From Bacteroidales bacterium (lineage in GTDB: Bacteria > Bacteroidota > Bacteroidia > Bacteroidales > UBA932): a stretch of 64,000 bases of DNA. Below, piece by piece: positions 47,462 to 56,639 of the stretch; position 1 is the first letter of the stretch; every line of letters begins with the position of its first letter. The DNA lies in NCBI GenBank assembly GCA_015060395.1, contig SUYP01000006.1:48479-112478 (forward strand), in the 5' to 3' direction. The position numbers were made by a program, and so were the translations under genes. A model generated the notes under the pieces. The model was not told the origin of the DNA. It made no database searches and saw only the letters and a list, made by a program, of their open reading frames with translations.

Positions 47462-49279
47462 ATGGAAAATATTTATTCTGAAAGGATCGAGGCTCTCAGG
47501 TCTCTTATGTCGGATAATGGTTGGGATGCTGTGGTGATTACAGGTTCTGACCCTCACAGCAGTGAATACCCTGCTCCGAGGTGGAAGCAGGTGGAATGGC
47601 TGACCGGCTTTACAGGTGAGGCCGGTGATGTGGTGGTGACAGCAGATCACGCCGGTCTGTGGACGGATTCGAGATATTTCATCCAGGCTCTGGACCAGCT
47701 GGAAGGAACCGGAGTGGAACTTCACAAGACCCGTGTTCCGGATGCGGTATCCATACCGGACTGGCTGTCCGGCAAGGCGCGGGTGGTGGCTGTGGACGGA
47801 CTCTGCCAGAGCGTAAGTGCCGTGCAGGAGCTGGAGGTGGCTCTCGGAGAGGGATGCCTGGTGGTGGATGTGCCGGATATGCTTCAGGAACTTTGGGATG
47901 ACAGACCTCAGATTCCGGTGACTCCTGTCACTACTCTGGATGTGGAGTGCTTCGGTGGCATCCCGAGAATGGAGAAGATATCCTGGCTGAGGAAATGGAT
48001 GCTTATAGAAGGCTATGATAAGGTCCTCCTTTCTTCTCTGGATGAAGTGGCGTGGATGCTCAATGTAAGGGGTAGCGATATCGAATATAATCCATTGGTT
48101 ATCTCATATCTGCTTGTGTCTCAGGATTATGTGAAATGGTTTGTCAAGAAGACGGTTACAGATTCCGAACTTGATCCGGATACGCTGGACAGCTTTGCCG
48201 AGCTCAGGATGGATGGTGTGGATGTCGAGGATTATGACGCGGTCTTCTTTGCTCTGTCCGATTTCGGAAGTGATGAGGGCTCCGGAGTTATATTCATTGA
48301 TCCTTCGACACTGAATTCGAATGTATATAAATATATAAGCGTCTGTTTCCCAGCTGATTCCATAGTCTGTGGGACATCTCCGGTGATTCTGGAGAAATCC
48401 GTCAAGACCCCTTCAGAAATAGAGAATCTAAGGCAGACATATATAGATGACGGTGTGGCGATGGAGCGTTTCCTTCATTGGCTTGAAACCGAAGTTGCCT
48501 CGGGCAGGAGGGTGGATGAATGGGAGGCTTCCGAACGTCTTACCGCATTCCGCAGCGAGATTCCGGGATATAGGGGCAACAGCTTTGAAAACATATCCGC
48601 ATACGGCCCAGGGGCTGCTCTGCCTCATTATTCTACCCCTTGCGAGGGCTCGGCGGTGATCCATCCCCGCGGGCTTTATCTGGTGGATTCCGGAGGACAG
48701 TATCTTACCGGCACTACAGATATTACCAGGACGGTACCTATGGGGGAGTGCACGGATCTGGAGAAGGAAGATTACACACTTGTTCTTAAGGGAATGATCG
48801 ACCTTTCGATGGCTGTTTTCCCTCGCGGAACTGCCGGATGCCAGATCGATGCTCTCGCACGTATGCCTTTGTGGAAGGCAAAAAGGAATTTCGGACACGG
48901 TACCGGCCACGGAATAGGATATTATCTTTGTGTCCACGAAGGCCCGCAGTCAATCCGTTATCAGTATAATCCTCAGCCTCTTCTGCCGGGTATGGTCACA
49001 TCCAACGAGCCTGGACTTTATAGGGAAGGAATGCACGGCATCAGGCACGAGAATATAGTCCTCTGCAAGGAGGCCGGCACAAGTGAGTTCGGCGACTGGC
49101 TTGAGTTCGAGACCCTTACCAGCTGCCATATAGACACTTCTGCTGTGGTGAAGGATATCCTCGGTCCGGAGGCGACTGCCTGGCTGAATGCATACAACGA
49201 GCGCGTATATCGTACTCTGGCACCGCTTCTGCCTCCTGAGACTTCGGCGTGGCTGCGTTATAAGACCCTTCCTGTATAG
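47462..49279 (+). CDS. Aminopeptidase P family (M24) protein
   Basis: LVDSGGQYLTGTTDITRTV, FGHGTGHGIGYYLCVHEGPQ, NEPGLYREGMHGIRHEN metal-ligand motifs. Confidence 0.94.
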   Translation: MENIYSERIEALRSLMSDNGWDAVVITGSDPHSSEYPAPRWKQVEWLTGFTGEAGDVVVTADHAGLWTDSRYFIQALDQLEGTGVELHKTRVPDAVSIPDWLSGKARVVAVDGLCQSVSAVQELEVALGEGCLVVDVPDMLQELWDDRPQIPVTPVTTLDVECFGGIPRMEKISWLRKWMLIEGYDKVLLSSLDEVAWMLNVRGSDIEYNPLVISYLLVSQDYVKWFVKKTVTDSELDPDTLDSFAELRMDGVDVEDYDAVFFALSDFGSDEGSGVIFIDPSTLNSNVYKYISVCFPADSIVCGTSPVILEKSVKTPSEIENLRQTYIDDGVAMERFLHWLETEVASGRRVDEWEASERLTAFRSEIPGYRGNSFENISAYGPGAALPHYSTPCEGSAVIHPRGLYLVDSGGQYLTGTTDITRTVPMGECTDLEKEDYTLVLKGMIDLSMAVFPRGTAGCQIDALARMPLWKAKRNFGHGTGHGIGYYLCVHEGPQSIRYQYNPQPLLPGMVTSNEPGLYREGMHGIRHENIVLCKEAGTSEFGDWLEFETLTSCHIDTSAVVKDILGPEATAWLNAYNERVYRTLAPLLPPETSAWLRYKTLPV

Positions 49280-49361
49280 CAGCGGTAAAAGAAAAATATA
49301 CCTCTGTCTGAACAACGAAAAGTTTTTTTTCATAACTTAGGCTCTTTATTCGCTAAAACTT

Positions 49362-51236
49362 ATGGAAACGAACTATGCTGCGCTGATTCAGGCCAGTGCC
49401 GATGAATTATTTCAGAAGATGTCCTCGAAGGAGGATGAGCAGGATATTGCCCGCCTTAGAGCTGCATTTGAATTTGCCCGTGAGGCTCATAGCCCTCAGA
49501 AAAGAAAGTCCGGTGAACCGTATATCATTCACCCTGTGAGTGTTGCGAGGATCGTGGCTGAAGAACTTGAACTCGGCGCCGATCCCGTGATAGCAGCATT
49601 CCTGCACGATGTCGTAGAGGATACTCCCTATACGATAGAGGATATCCGTGACCGTTTTGGCGATGAGGTAGCCTTCCTTGTGGGAGTGCTTACAAAGAAG
49701 AAGCAGGACAAATATGTCCATTCGAAGCAGGTGGACAATTTCCGTCAGATCCTTGCGTCGATGCAGTACGATGTCCGTGCCCTTCTCATCAAGCTTGCCG
49801 ACCGTCTGCATAATATGAGGACCCTCAGCAGTATGAAGCCTGACAAGCAGATGAAGATCGCCGGCGAAACCGACTATTTCTATGCTCCGCTTGCGAACCG
49901 TCTGGGATTGTACCACGTCAAGACCGAGCTGGAAAATCTCTCTTTCCGTTATCGCTGCCCGCGTGAATATGCGCTTCTGGAGAAGCTGCTGGCTGAGGAG
50001 TTTGAAGCGGAATATCTTCATATCAAGGCATTTACATCAAAGATAGAAAGTCTCCTTGCAGAGAAAGGGATCACGGCATATACAGAGGTGCGTTACCGCA
50101 AGCCATATAGTATATGGATGAAGATGCACGCCAAGGGCTGCGATTTTGCTCACGTGGATACCAAATATTATGTAAGGGTGATATATCGTAATGAAGAGCC
50201 TTGGTCGGAGAAGGATACCAGCCTGCGTATATATTCGGTGCTGACGGATGTGTTCAAGGAACGTCCGGGAAGTGTTTCCAATTATATAGATGCTCCTAAG
50301 GAGAACGGCTATCAGAGCTTCCAGGTCAAGCTTCTCAATGACAAGGGAAAATGGGAGGAGCTTCATATATCTTCGGAAAGGATGGTCCGCAACGGACGTC
50401 TTGGCTGCGCGGCTGAGAGAACGGACGAAAACATCCAGGCCTGGCTCAACAAGTTCAATGATATCCTCAAGGAAGTGGCCGATCAGGAAGAAGGCCTTGA
50501 CTTTATGGATGGAGTGACATCCTCTTTCTACTATGACGATATAATGGTATTCACCCCGAAAGGGCGTGGAATCATCTTGCCGAAGGGCGCCACTGCACTA
50601 GATTTCGCCTTTGAAATACACAGCAGGATCGGTGAGCACGCCCATTATGCCCGCATCAACGGCAAATTGTGCTCAGTCAAGACCGTCCTTCATAGAGGTG
50701 ACTGCGTCGAGATAGGAACAGACGAGAATACGGAGCCTCAGCCGGACTGGCTGGATCACGTATTGACCTACAAGGCACGCAAGTTCATCAGCTCCCACCT
50801 ATCCCATAGGACGGTGTCGGTCTATATGAGGTGCCCGAATTGTCATCCTCTGCCGGGAGATGAAGTCATCGGCTTCAAGAATGCGGACGGGTCGATACAG
50901 GTGCATAAGAGGAATTGCCAGACAGCGATACGCCTTGCTTCTCAGGCTGGTGATTCTATTGTAGCAGTCTCTTTTGACGAGAATCCGACCTGCTTCTATC
51001 CTGTGCGTATAAGTGTCAGAGCGATAGACCGTTATCACCTTCTCAGCGACCTTGTGGACTGCATCACCGAGAAGCTTAAGCTCTCGATGATCGGCCTCAA
51101 AACCGAAACTGCAGATAATATCGGCATCTGCACCATCGATTTCGCCGTTCACTCGATGAACGAGCTCCAGACCGCAATGGACAGCATCGGCGCCATTCCG
51201 GGCGTGGATGAGGTGCAGAGGATTGATATAGAATGA
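49362..51236 (+). CDS. RelA/SpoT homolog; intact-looking HD hydrolase, divergent synthetase region
   Basis: GEPYIIHPVSVARI...AFLHDVVEDT...LIKLADRLHNMRTL HD domain; TGS (DDIMVFTPKGRGIILPKGATALDFAFEIH) and C-terminal ACT domain. Confidence 0.92.
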   Translation: METNYAALIQASADELFQKMSSKEDEQDIARLRAAFEFAREAHSPQKRKSGEPYIIHPVSVARIVAEELELGADPVIAAFLHDVVEDTPYTIEDIRDRFGDEVAFLVGVLTKKKQDKYVHSKQVDNFRQILASMQYDVRALLIKLADRLHNMRTLSSMKPDKQMKIAGETDYFYAPLANRLGLYHVKTELENLSFRYRCPREYALLEKLLAEEFEAEYLHIKAFTSKIESLLAEKGITAYTEVRYRKPYSIWMKMHAKGCDFAHVDTKYYVRVIYRNEEPWSEKDTSLRIYSVLTDVFKERPGSVSNYIDAPKENGYQSFQVKLLNDKGKWEELHISSERMVRNGRLGCAAERTDENIQAWLNKFNDILKEVADQEEGLDFMDGVTSSFYYDDIMVFTPKGRGIILPKGATALDFAFEIHSRIGEHAHYARINGKLCSVKTVLHRGDCVEIGTDENTEPQPDWLDHVLTYKARKFISSHLSHRTVSVYMRCPNCHPLPGDEVIGFKNADGSIQVHKRNCQTAIRLASQAGDSIVAVSFDENPTCFYPVRISVRAIDRYHLLSDLVDCITEKLKLSMIGLKTETADNIGICTIDFAVHSMNELQTAMDSIGAIPGVDEVQRIDIE

Positions 51237-51268
51237 TTATCGTTCCGGGCTTTCCTGGAGGGATGATA

Positions 51269-51312
51269 TGAAAAAACGGCTGACCGGTTTGTGTACGATC
51301 AGCCGTTTTTTA
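51269..51312. terminator. Terminator hairpin between convergent rsh and sdhC
   Basis: AAAAAACGGCTGA ... TCAGCCGTTTTTT. Confidence 0.88.
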
Positions 51313-51325
51313 TGTCTCTATCGGA

Positions 51326-52006
51326 TTAGCAGCAGCAGTTTGCCTGGCAGAATGCGTTGATTGCAGTTGCTGTGAAGCCGAGAACGATGATTGCAGCGAA
51401 TACATATCCGATGCACATAAGTCTCTTTTCCCAAACCTTGTTGCTCATTCCGATGCTCTGGAATGCGCTCCAGAAGCCGTGGCAGAGGTGAAGTCCGAGA
51501 GCGATGAACCATACGATGTAAATCGCTACCATCCACCAGTTCTTGAATGTTGCGTTGAGGAGGTCGTATGGGTTGGCTGCGTGGTGACCCTGCCACTCTG
51601 CGAGCTGCATATCAGCCCAGAAGTGAGTGAGGTGGAATGCTACGATACCGAGAACGATCACTCCGAGAACGAGCATATTCTTCGCTGCCCAAGATTCTGC
51701 CTTTGTCTTGTTTGCCACTGCATAACGCTCTGTTCCACGTGCCTTGTAGTTACCGTATGAAAGAATGAATGCATAGACAATGTGTACGAGGAAGCCGAGA
51801 GCGAGGACAGGGACCATAATTGTGATGATAGGAAGAGCCATAAAATCACATCCTGCCTGGAAAAGTCCCTCTGCTGTTCCGTAGTTTCCTGTGAAAGAAT
51901 CAATCACAGAGAAGAAGTTGATCGTCATATGAAGAAGAAGGAAGACGATCAGGAAAAGGCCGCTTATACTCATTATAAGCTTCTTGGTAATTGAAGAAAG
52001 TGCCAT
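51326..52006 (-). CDS. Succinate dehydrogenase/fumarate reductase cytochrome b subunit (b558 type)
   Basis: MALSSITKKLIMSISGLFLIVFLLLHMTINFF; HLTHFWADMQL; GLHLCHGFWSAFQSIG. Confidence 0.92.
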   Translation of the reverse strand: MALSSITKKLIMSISGLFLIVFLLLHMTINFFSVIDSFTGNYGTAEGLFQAGCDFMALPIITIMVPVLALGFLVHIVYAFILSYGNYKARGTERYAVANKTKAESWAAKNMLVLGVIVLGIVAFHLTHFWADMQLAEWQGHHAANPYDLLNATFKNWWMVAIYIVWFIALGLHLCHGFWSAFQSIGMSNKVWEKRLMCIGYVFAAIIVLGFTATAINAFCQANCCC

Positions 52007-52139
52007 AACAGTTATAATCTTTTGTTGTTAATAATCGGTCTGAATATGCTTATATGTTGTGCAAAGATATATTCTTTCTTGGAAGTTTCATAATAATTCG
52101 ATACTTTTGTTTGCTTGAATTTTAGAAAACAATAAGGAT

Positions 52140-52850
52140 ATGGATGCATATAGACGCGTTCTTTTGAAGTTGAGCGGAGAGAGCCTTGGAGGCCCTTCCG
52201 GCAAAGGTATTGACGAGAACTGGCTTGCCGCGTATGCGGAGGAAGTCGCAGAGGCTGTGAAGAACGGCCTTCAGGTAGCGATCGTTATCGGCGGAGGTAA
52301 TATTTTCCGTGGTCTTCAGGGCGTTGGTAAAGGTTTTGACAGAGTGAACGGTGACAAGATGGGAATGCTTGCCACGGTGATCAATTCTCTTGGATTGGCT
52401 ATGGCCATCCGCTCTGCAGGAGTTGAGGCTGAGGTGTTCACTGCGACTCCTATGATGCCTGTCGCAAGGTATTATATGAGGGATGACGCTGTGGCTGTGA
52501 TGGAACGTGGTGGAGTGGCTCTTATAGCCGGAGGCACTGGAAATCCTTACTTCACGACTGATTCCGGTGCTGCTCTAAGAGCCCTTGAGATCGGAGCCGA
52601 TGCTCTCCTGAAGGGTACGCGCGTTGACGGAGTCTATACTGCCGATCCGGAGAAGGATCCGTCGGCTGTGAAATATGACGAACTCACATTCGACAAGGCC
52701 ATTGAGGACAGGCTGAAGGTTATGGATCAGACTGCTTTTGCTCTCTGCCGCGAGGGCAATATGCCGATAATCGTATTTGATATGAATCAGAAAGGCAACC
52801 TCACCAAGCTCGTCAAGGGTGAGAAGGTCGGAACGCTGGTACACGTATAA
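52140..52850 (+). CDS. pyrH: UMP kinase
   Basis: YRRVLLKLSGESLGG, IGGGNIFRG, DKMGMLATVINSL. Confidence 0.97.
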   Translation: MDAYRRVLLKLSGESLGGPSGKGIDENWLAAYAEEVAEAVKNGLQVAIVIGGGNIFRGLQGVGKGFDRVNGDKMGMLATVINSLGLAMAIRSAGVEAEVFTATPMMPVARYYMRDDAVAVMERGGVALIAGGTGNPYFTTDSGAALRALEIGADALLKGTRVDGVYTADPEKDPSAVKYDELTFDKAIEDRLKVMDQTAFALCREGNMPIIVFDMNQKGNLTKLVKGEKVGTLVHV

Positions 52851-52869
52851 ATTATAAAACCACAATACT

Positions 52870-53433
52870 ATGATTACAAAAGCTAAAGAAATTCTGGCGG
52901 CTGCCAAAGGCAAGATGTCCAACGCTGTCAATCACCTCGATGAGGAACTCAAGACATATCGCGTCGGTAAGGCAAACCCATTGGTTTTCAATAATGTAAT
53001 GGTTGACTACTATGGAAGCCCTACTCCTATCCCTCAGGTTGCTTCTGTAACAACTCCTGATGCCAAGACTCTTATGCTTCAGCCTTGGGAGAAGAAGATG
53101 ATATCTGCAATCGAGAAGGCCATCCTTGATGCAAACATCGGCCTTACTCCTTCAAACAACGGCGAGTGTATCCGCTGTACAGTTCCGCCTCTCACAGAGG
53201 AGCGTCGTAAGGATCTCATCAAGAAGGCAAAGGGTGCCGGTGAGAATGCGAAGGTAAGCGTACGCAACGCACGTCGCGATGCTATCGAGGCTCTCAAGAA
53301 GGCGAACAAGGACGGTATGCCTGAGGACCTCCAGAAGGAGTACGAGCAGCTTGTGCAGAAGGAGACTGACGCTTTCGCAAAGAAGGTTGACGAACTCGTT
53401 GCTGCGAAGGAAAAGGATATGATGACAGTATAA
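52870..53433 (+). CDS. frr: Ribosome recycling factor
   Basis: VGKANPLVFNNVMVDYYGSPTPIPQVASV, NDGECIR-like region, RRDAIEALKKA. Confidence 0.96.
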   Translation: MITKAKEILAAAKGKMSNAVNHLDEELKTYRVGKANPLVFNNVMVDYYGSPTPIPQVASVTTPDAKTLMLQPWEKKMISAIEKAILDANIGLTPSNNGECIRCTVPPLTEERRKDLIKKAKGAGENAKVSVRNARRDAIEALKKANKDGMPEDLQKEYEQLVQKETDAFAKKVDELVAAKEKDMMTV

Positions 53434-53467
53434 TTCGTCAACATAAGCGAAACAAAAGATTTTTTAC

Positions 53468-53475
53468 TATATTTG
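53468..53475 (+). promoter_or_regulatory. -7 box TATATTTG of the aromatic operon leader
   Basis: TAnnTTTG match 8 nt upstream of the leader-peptide ATG. Confidence 0.6.
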
Positions 53476-53483
53476 TAACCGTT

Positions 53484-53546
53484 ATGGGAACTTATCGATT
53501 TAACAGCTTCGGTTTTTACTTTTTCTATTTCCAGAAAAGGGGATAG
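53484..53546 (+). CDS. Phe/Tyr-rich leader peptide MGTYRFNSFGFYFFYFQKRG
   Basis: 20 codons plus TAG; 6 Phe and 3 Tyr including FYFFYF; upstream of pheA; below ORF-track length cutoff. Confidence 0.8.
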   Translation: MGTYRFNSFGFYFFYFQKRG

Positions 53547-53618
53547 ACCGGATGCTGTATGTCGAAAATATAGAATTGATATCGAGCTGTCCGGTTTTGA
53601 TCGGGCAGCTTTTTATTT
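53503..53618 (+). promoter_or_regulatory. Transcription attenuator of the aromatic amino acid operon
   Basis: Segment 1 53503-53513, segment 2 53547-53558, segment 3 53585-53595, segment 4 53602-53610 can form alternative 1:2, 2:3 and 3:4 pairings; TTTTATTTA after 3:4. Confidence 0.75.
53585..53618 (+). terminator. Intrinsic terminator (3:4 stem) of the attenuator
   Basis: AGCTGTCCG / CGGGCAGCT stem (one GU) followed by TTTTATTT, upstream of pheA. Confidence 0.8.
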
Positions 53619-53671
53619 AGAGAGCTGGTGCATTTTGACCTAAAAGTGCTGCAGGTCTGAATGAGAAAGTT

Positions 53672-54502
53672 ATGAAACGGATCGCAATACAGGGAATAAA
53701 GGGTTGCTTCCACGAACAGGCTGCACGTCTGTTCTATGAGGATAACGGGCATATTGTGCCGGAGATAGTGGAATGCGCTACATTCGAAGGCCTGTACAGG
53801 TCGATGGACTCGGGAGCAGCTGATGCTGCCGTTATGGCTATAGAAAATACAGTATCAGGAGGATTGCTGCCTAATTTCGAACTCTTGCGTAAATATGACC
53901 GTAAGATAAAGGGTGAAGTGTTTCTGCGCATCCAGCAGAATCTGATGGCCCTTCCCGGTCAGAGGATAGAGGATATCAAGGAGGTCAGGACACACTATAT
54001 GGCCATAAACCAGACCCGTGAGTTTTTCAAGGATTATCCTTGGATAAGGCTTGTGGAAAGCGAGGATACGGCTAAAAGTGCCGCTGATGTCGCTGAGCAG
54101 GGGCTTGTCGGAGTCGGTGCGGTGGCCTCGGAACTTGCCGCCGAACTTTATGGCCTGGAGGTACTTGCCGGCAGCATCGAGACATATAAGCAGAATTTCA
54201 CGAGATTCCTTGTGTTTGATGATGCCTTTGAAGTGGACCGTCAGCGGATAAACAAGGCCTCGATGTGCTTTACGCTTCCGCATACTCCCGGTTCTCTGGC
54301 CCACGTTCTGACCATTCTTTCCTTCTATGATATGAATCTTACCAGAATACAGTCCCTGCCTATTCCGGGACAGGAATGGCAGTATTTCTTCTATGTGGAT
54401 ATAAAGTTTGAAGATTATCTCCGTTATGAGCAGGCTCTTGCGGCAGTGCGCCCGTTGATGGAGGATTTGGACATATTAGGTGAATATATAGCGGCGATAT
54501 GA
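53672..54502 (+). CDS. pheA: Prephenate dehydratase
   Basis: IAIQGIKGCFHEQAARLF, AIENTVSGGLLPN, ACT domain. Confidence 0.94.
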   Translation: MKRIAIQGIKGCFHEQAARLFYEDNGHIVPEIVECATFEGLYRSMDSGAADAAVMAIENTVSGGLLPNFELLRKYDRKIKGEVFLRIQQNLMALPGQRIEDIKEVRTHYMAINQTREFFKDYPWIRLVESEDTAKSAADVAEQGLVGVGAVASELAAELYGLEVLAGSIETYKQNFTRFLVFDDAFEVDRQRINKASMCFTLPHTPGSLAHVLTILSFYDMNLTRIQSLPIPGQEWQYFFYVDIKFEDYLRYEQALAAVRPLMEDLDILGEYIAAI

Positions 54503-55674
54503 TTATAAAGGCAGCGAAAAGGACGGAAAGTGTAAGCGAATACTACTTTTCGAGGAAGCTCAGGGAAATAGCGGAGATGAATGTCCGGCGTGTCGCAAGT
54601 TGCGAGGAGCCGGTGATAAATCTGGGTATCGGTTCTCCGGACGGTATGCCGCCGGTTGAGGCGGTCGAGGCATTGTGCGAAGGTGCGGTGCAACCCGGGA
54701 ATCACGCATATCAGAGCTATGTGGGACTTCCTGAGCTGAGGAAGGCCTTTGCGGATTGGTACAGCCGCTGGTATGGTGTGGAACTGGACCCCAAGACTGA
54801 AATACAGCCGCTGGTGGGATCGAAGGAAGCGATCCTGCTGATTTCTCTTGCTTTTCTTGACAAGGGGGACAAGGTTCTGGTACCGGATCCGGGATATCCG
54901 ACATATACATCGGCTTCGCGGCTTGTCGAGGCGGAGATTGTCCCATACGATCTGTGCGAAGAAAAGGGTTGGTGGCCGGATTTCGAGGCTCTTGAGCAGA
55001 TGGATATGGAGGGAGTGAAGATAATGTGGACCAATTATCCAAATATGCCGACCGGAGCTTCTGCATCTGAAGAACTGTATGACCGTCTGGTGGATTTCGG
55101 ACGTCGCCACGGCATTCTGATATGCAATGACAACCCTTACAGCTTCATACTGAATGACAGACCGCTGTCTGTATTGTCGCGTCCGGGGGCGAAGGAATGT
55201 TGTCTGGAGCTGAATTCCCTCAGCAAGGCTCATAATATGGCCGGATGGAGGATCGGTATGGTTGCGGCGGAACGTGATGTCATTTCTGAGATTCTCAAAG
55301 TCAAGAGCCAGATGGATTCGGGAATGTTCAAGCCTCTTCAGCTGGCGGCGGTCCAGGCATTGTCCCGGGGACCGGAGTGGTTTGCACGTCTGAATGAGGA
55401 ATATCGCCGTCGTCGTGTCCTTGCCGGAGAAATTTTCGATCTTGTCGGAGCGGAATATGATCCAGAAAGCACGGGAATGTTCCTCTGGGGCAAGGTGAAC
55501 GGGAAAGGTGTCGATATCTCGGACAGATTGCTTTATGAGGCAGGGGTGTTCATAACGCCTGGATTCATTTTCGGAAAGAACGGTGAGAATCATATACGTA
55601 TATCTCTTTGCGCCAAGCCGGAGGTGCTGAAGGCAGCGGCAGAACGTATCGCTGCGACTCTGGCTGTCGGGTAA
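54499..55674 (+). CDS. Class I/II PLP-dependent aminotransferase (aromatic operon)
   Basis: NSLSKAHNMAGWRIGMV PLP Lys, NDNPYSFI; ATGA overlap with pheA. Confidence 0.92.
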   Translation: MIIKAAKRTESVSEYYFSRKLREIAEMNVRRVASCEEPVINLGIGSPDGMPPVEAVEALCEGAVQPGNHAYQSYVGLPELRKAFADWYSRWYGVELDPKTEIQPLVGSKEAILLISLAFLDKGDKVLVPDPGYPTYTSASRLVEAEIVPYDLCEEKGWWPDFEALEQMDMEGVKIMWTNYPNMPTGASASEELYDRLVDFGRRHGILICNDNPYSFILNDRPLSVLSRPGAKECCLELNSLSKAHNMAGWRIGMVAAERDVISEILKVKSQMDSGMFKPLQLAAVQALSRGPEWFARLNEEYRRRRVLAGEIFDLVGAEYDPESTGMFLWGKVNGKGVDISDRLLYEAGVFITPGFIFGKNGENHIRISLCAKPEVLKAAAERIAATLAVG

Positions 55675-55685
55675 AAGCCTGATAC

Positions 55686-55746
55686 TCAGTGATATATGTT
55701 TTATGCCTGCCGCATACATACAGCAGGCATCTGATGTAAGAGATTG
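55686..55746 (+). repeat. Dispersed 61-nt element with ATGCCTGC/GCAGGCAT hairpin, copy 2
   Basis: Ungapped alignment with 47362-47422. Confidence 0.6.
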
Positions 55747-55773
55747 ATAGTTAGCGGTTTAAATGACAGTGGT

Positions 55774-56628
55774 ATGAAGGTAGGAATAATAGGACTTGGA
55801 CTTATAGGAGGCTCTATGGCAGTCGATCTGAAACGTAAAGGCTTTGCGGACGAGGTCATAGGTGTCGAGGCGGAACCTGTAAATGCGGCTGCTGCTGAAA
55901 AGATAGGGCTTGTCGATCGTATGGCTGGTTTGGATCAGTGTATAGGGGAGAGCGATCTTATAGTGCTTGCAGTACCTGTGGGAGCTGCGGTAAAGATGCT
56001 GCCTGAGGTACTTGACCGTTTTGCAGAAGCGGGAGACGAGGGAAAGATCGTCATAGATGTGTGCTCTACAAAGGAGCATCTGGCACGAAGCGTCAGATAT
56101 CATCCTCAGCGCCGGCAGTATGTGGCATCCCATCCTATGGCCGGAACGGAATATAGCGGCCCTTGGGCTGCGATGCCGGGGCTTTTCGATGGCCACGCCT
56201 GCATAATCTGCGATGCTGAAGAATCATATCCGAAAGCGGTCAGGACGGTGGAGAGCCTCTATGAGGCCTTGAATATGAGGACTATATATATGAATTCTTC
56301 CAACCACGATGTGCATACGGCGTATGTGTCCCATATTTCCCACGTGACATCATTCGCGCTGGCTCTTACTGTTCTGGACAAGGAAAGGGATGAGAAGCAT
56401 ATCTTCGATCTGGCTTCGGGAGGATTCTCTTCTACAGTCCGCCTGGCCAAGAGCAGTCCGGATATGTGGACTCCGATACTTTCGCAGAACAGGGACAATC
56501 TCCTCCACGTGATGGATACTTATATAGAGAAGATGCAGGCTTTCAGAAAGGCTATAGATGAGGGGGATGAGGCGGCTGTCAGGAGCCTGATAGAGGAGGC
56601 AAACAAGATAAGAAGGATAATCAGATAA
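55774..56628 (+). CDS. tyrA: Prephenate dehydrogenase
   Basis: MKVGIIGLGLIGGSMAVDLKRKGF, SHPMAGTEYSGP. Confidence 0.94.
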   Translation: MKVGIIGLGLIGGSMAVDLKRKGFADEVIGVEAEPVNAAAAEKIGLVDRMAGLDQCIGESDLIVLAVPVGAAVKMLPEVLDRFAEAGDEGKIVIDVCSTKEHLARSVRYHPQRRQYVASHPMAGTEYSGPWAAMPGLFDGHACIICDAEESYPKAVRTVESLYEALNMRTIYMNSSNHDVHTAYVSHISHVTSFALALTVLDKERDEKHIFDLASGGFSSTVRLAKSSPDMWTPILSQNRDNLLHVMDTYIEKMQAFRKAIDEGDEAAVRSLIEEANKIRRIIR

Positions 56629-56639
56629 ATTTAAATATT

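Noticed and set aside
54424-55719. 431-aa minus-strand ORF opposite the aminotransferase
   Set aside because: Shadow ORF of a well-supported PLP aminotransferase; no recognisable domain.
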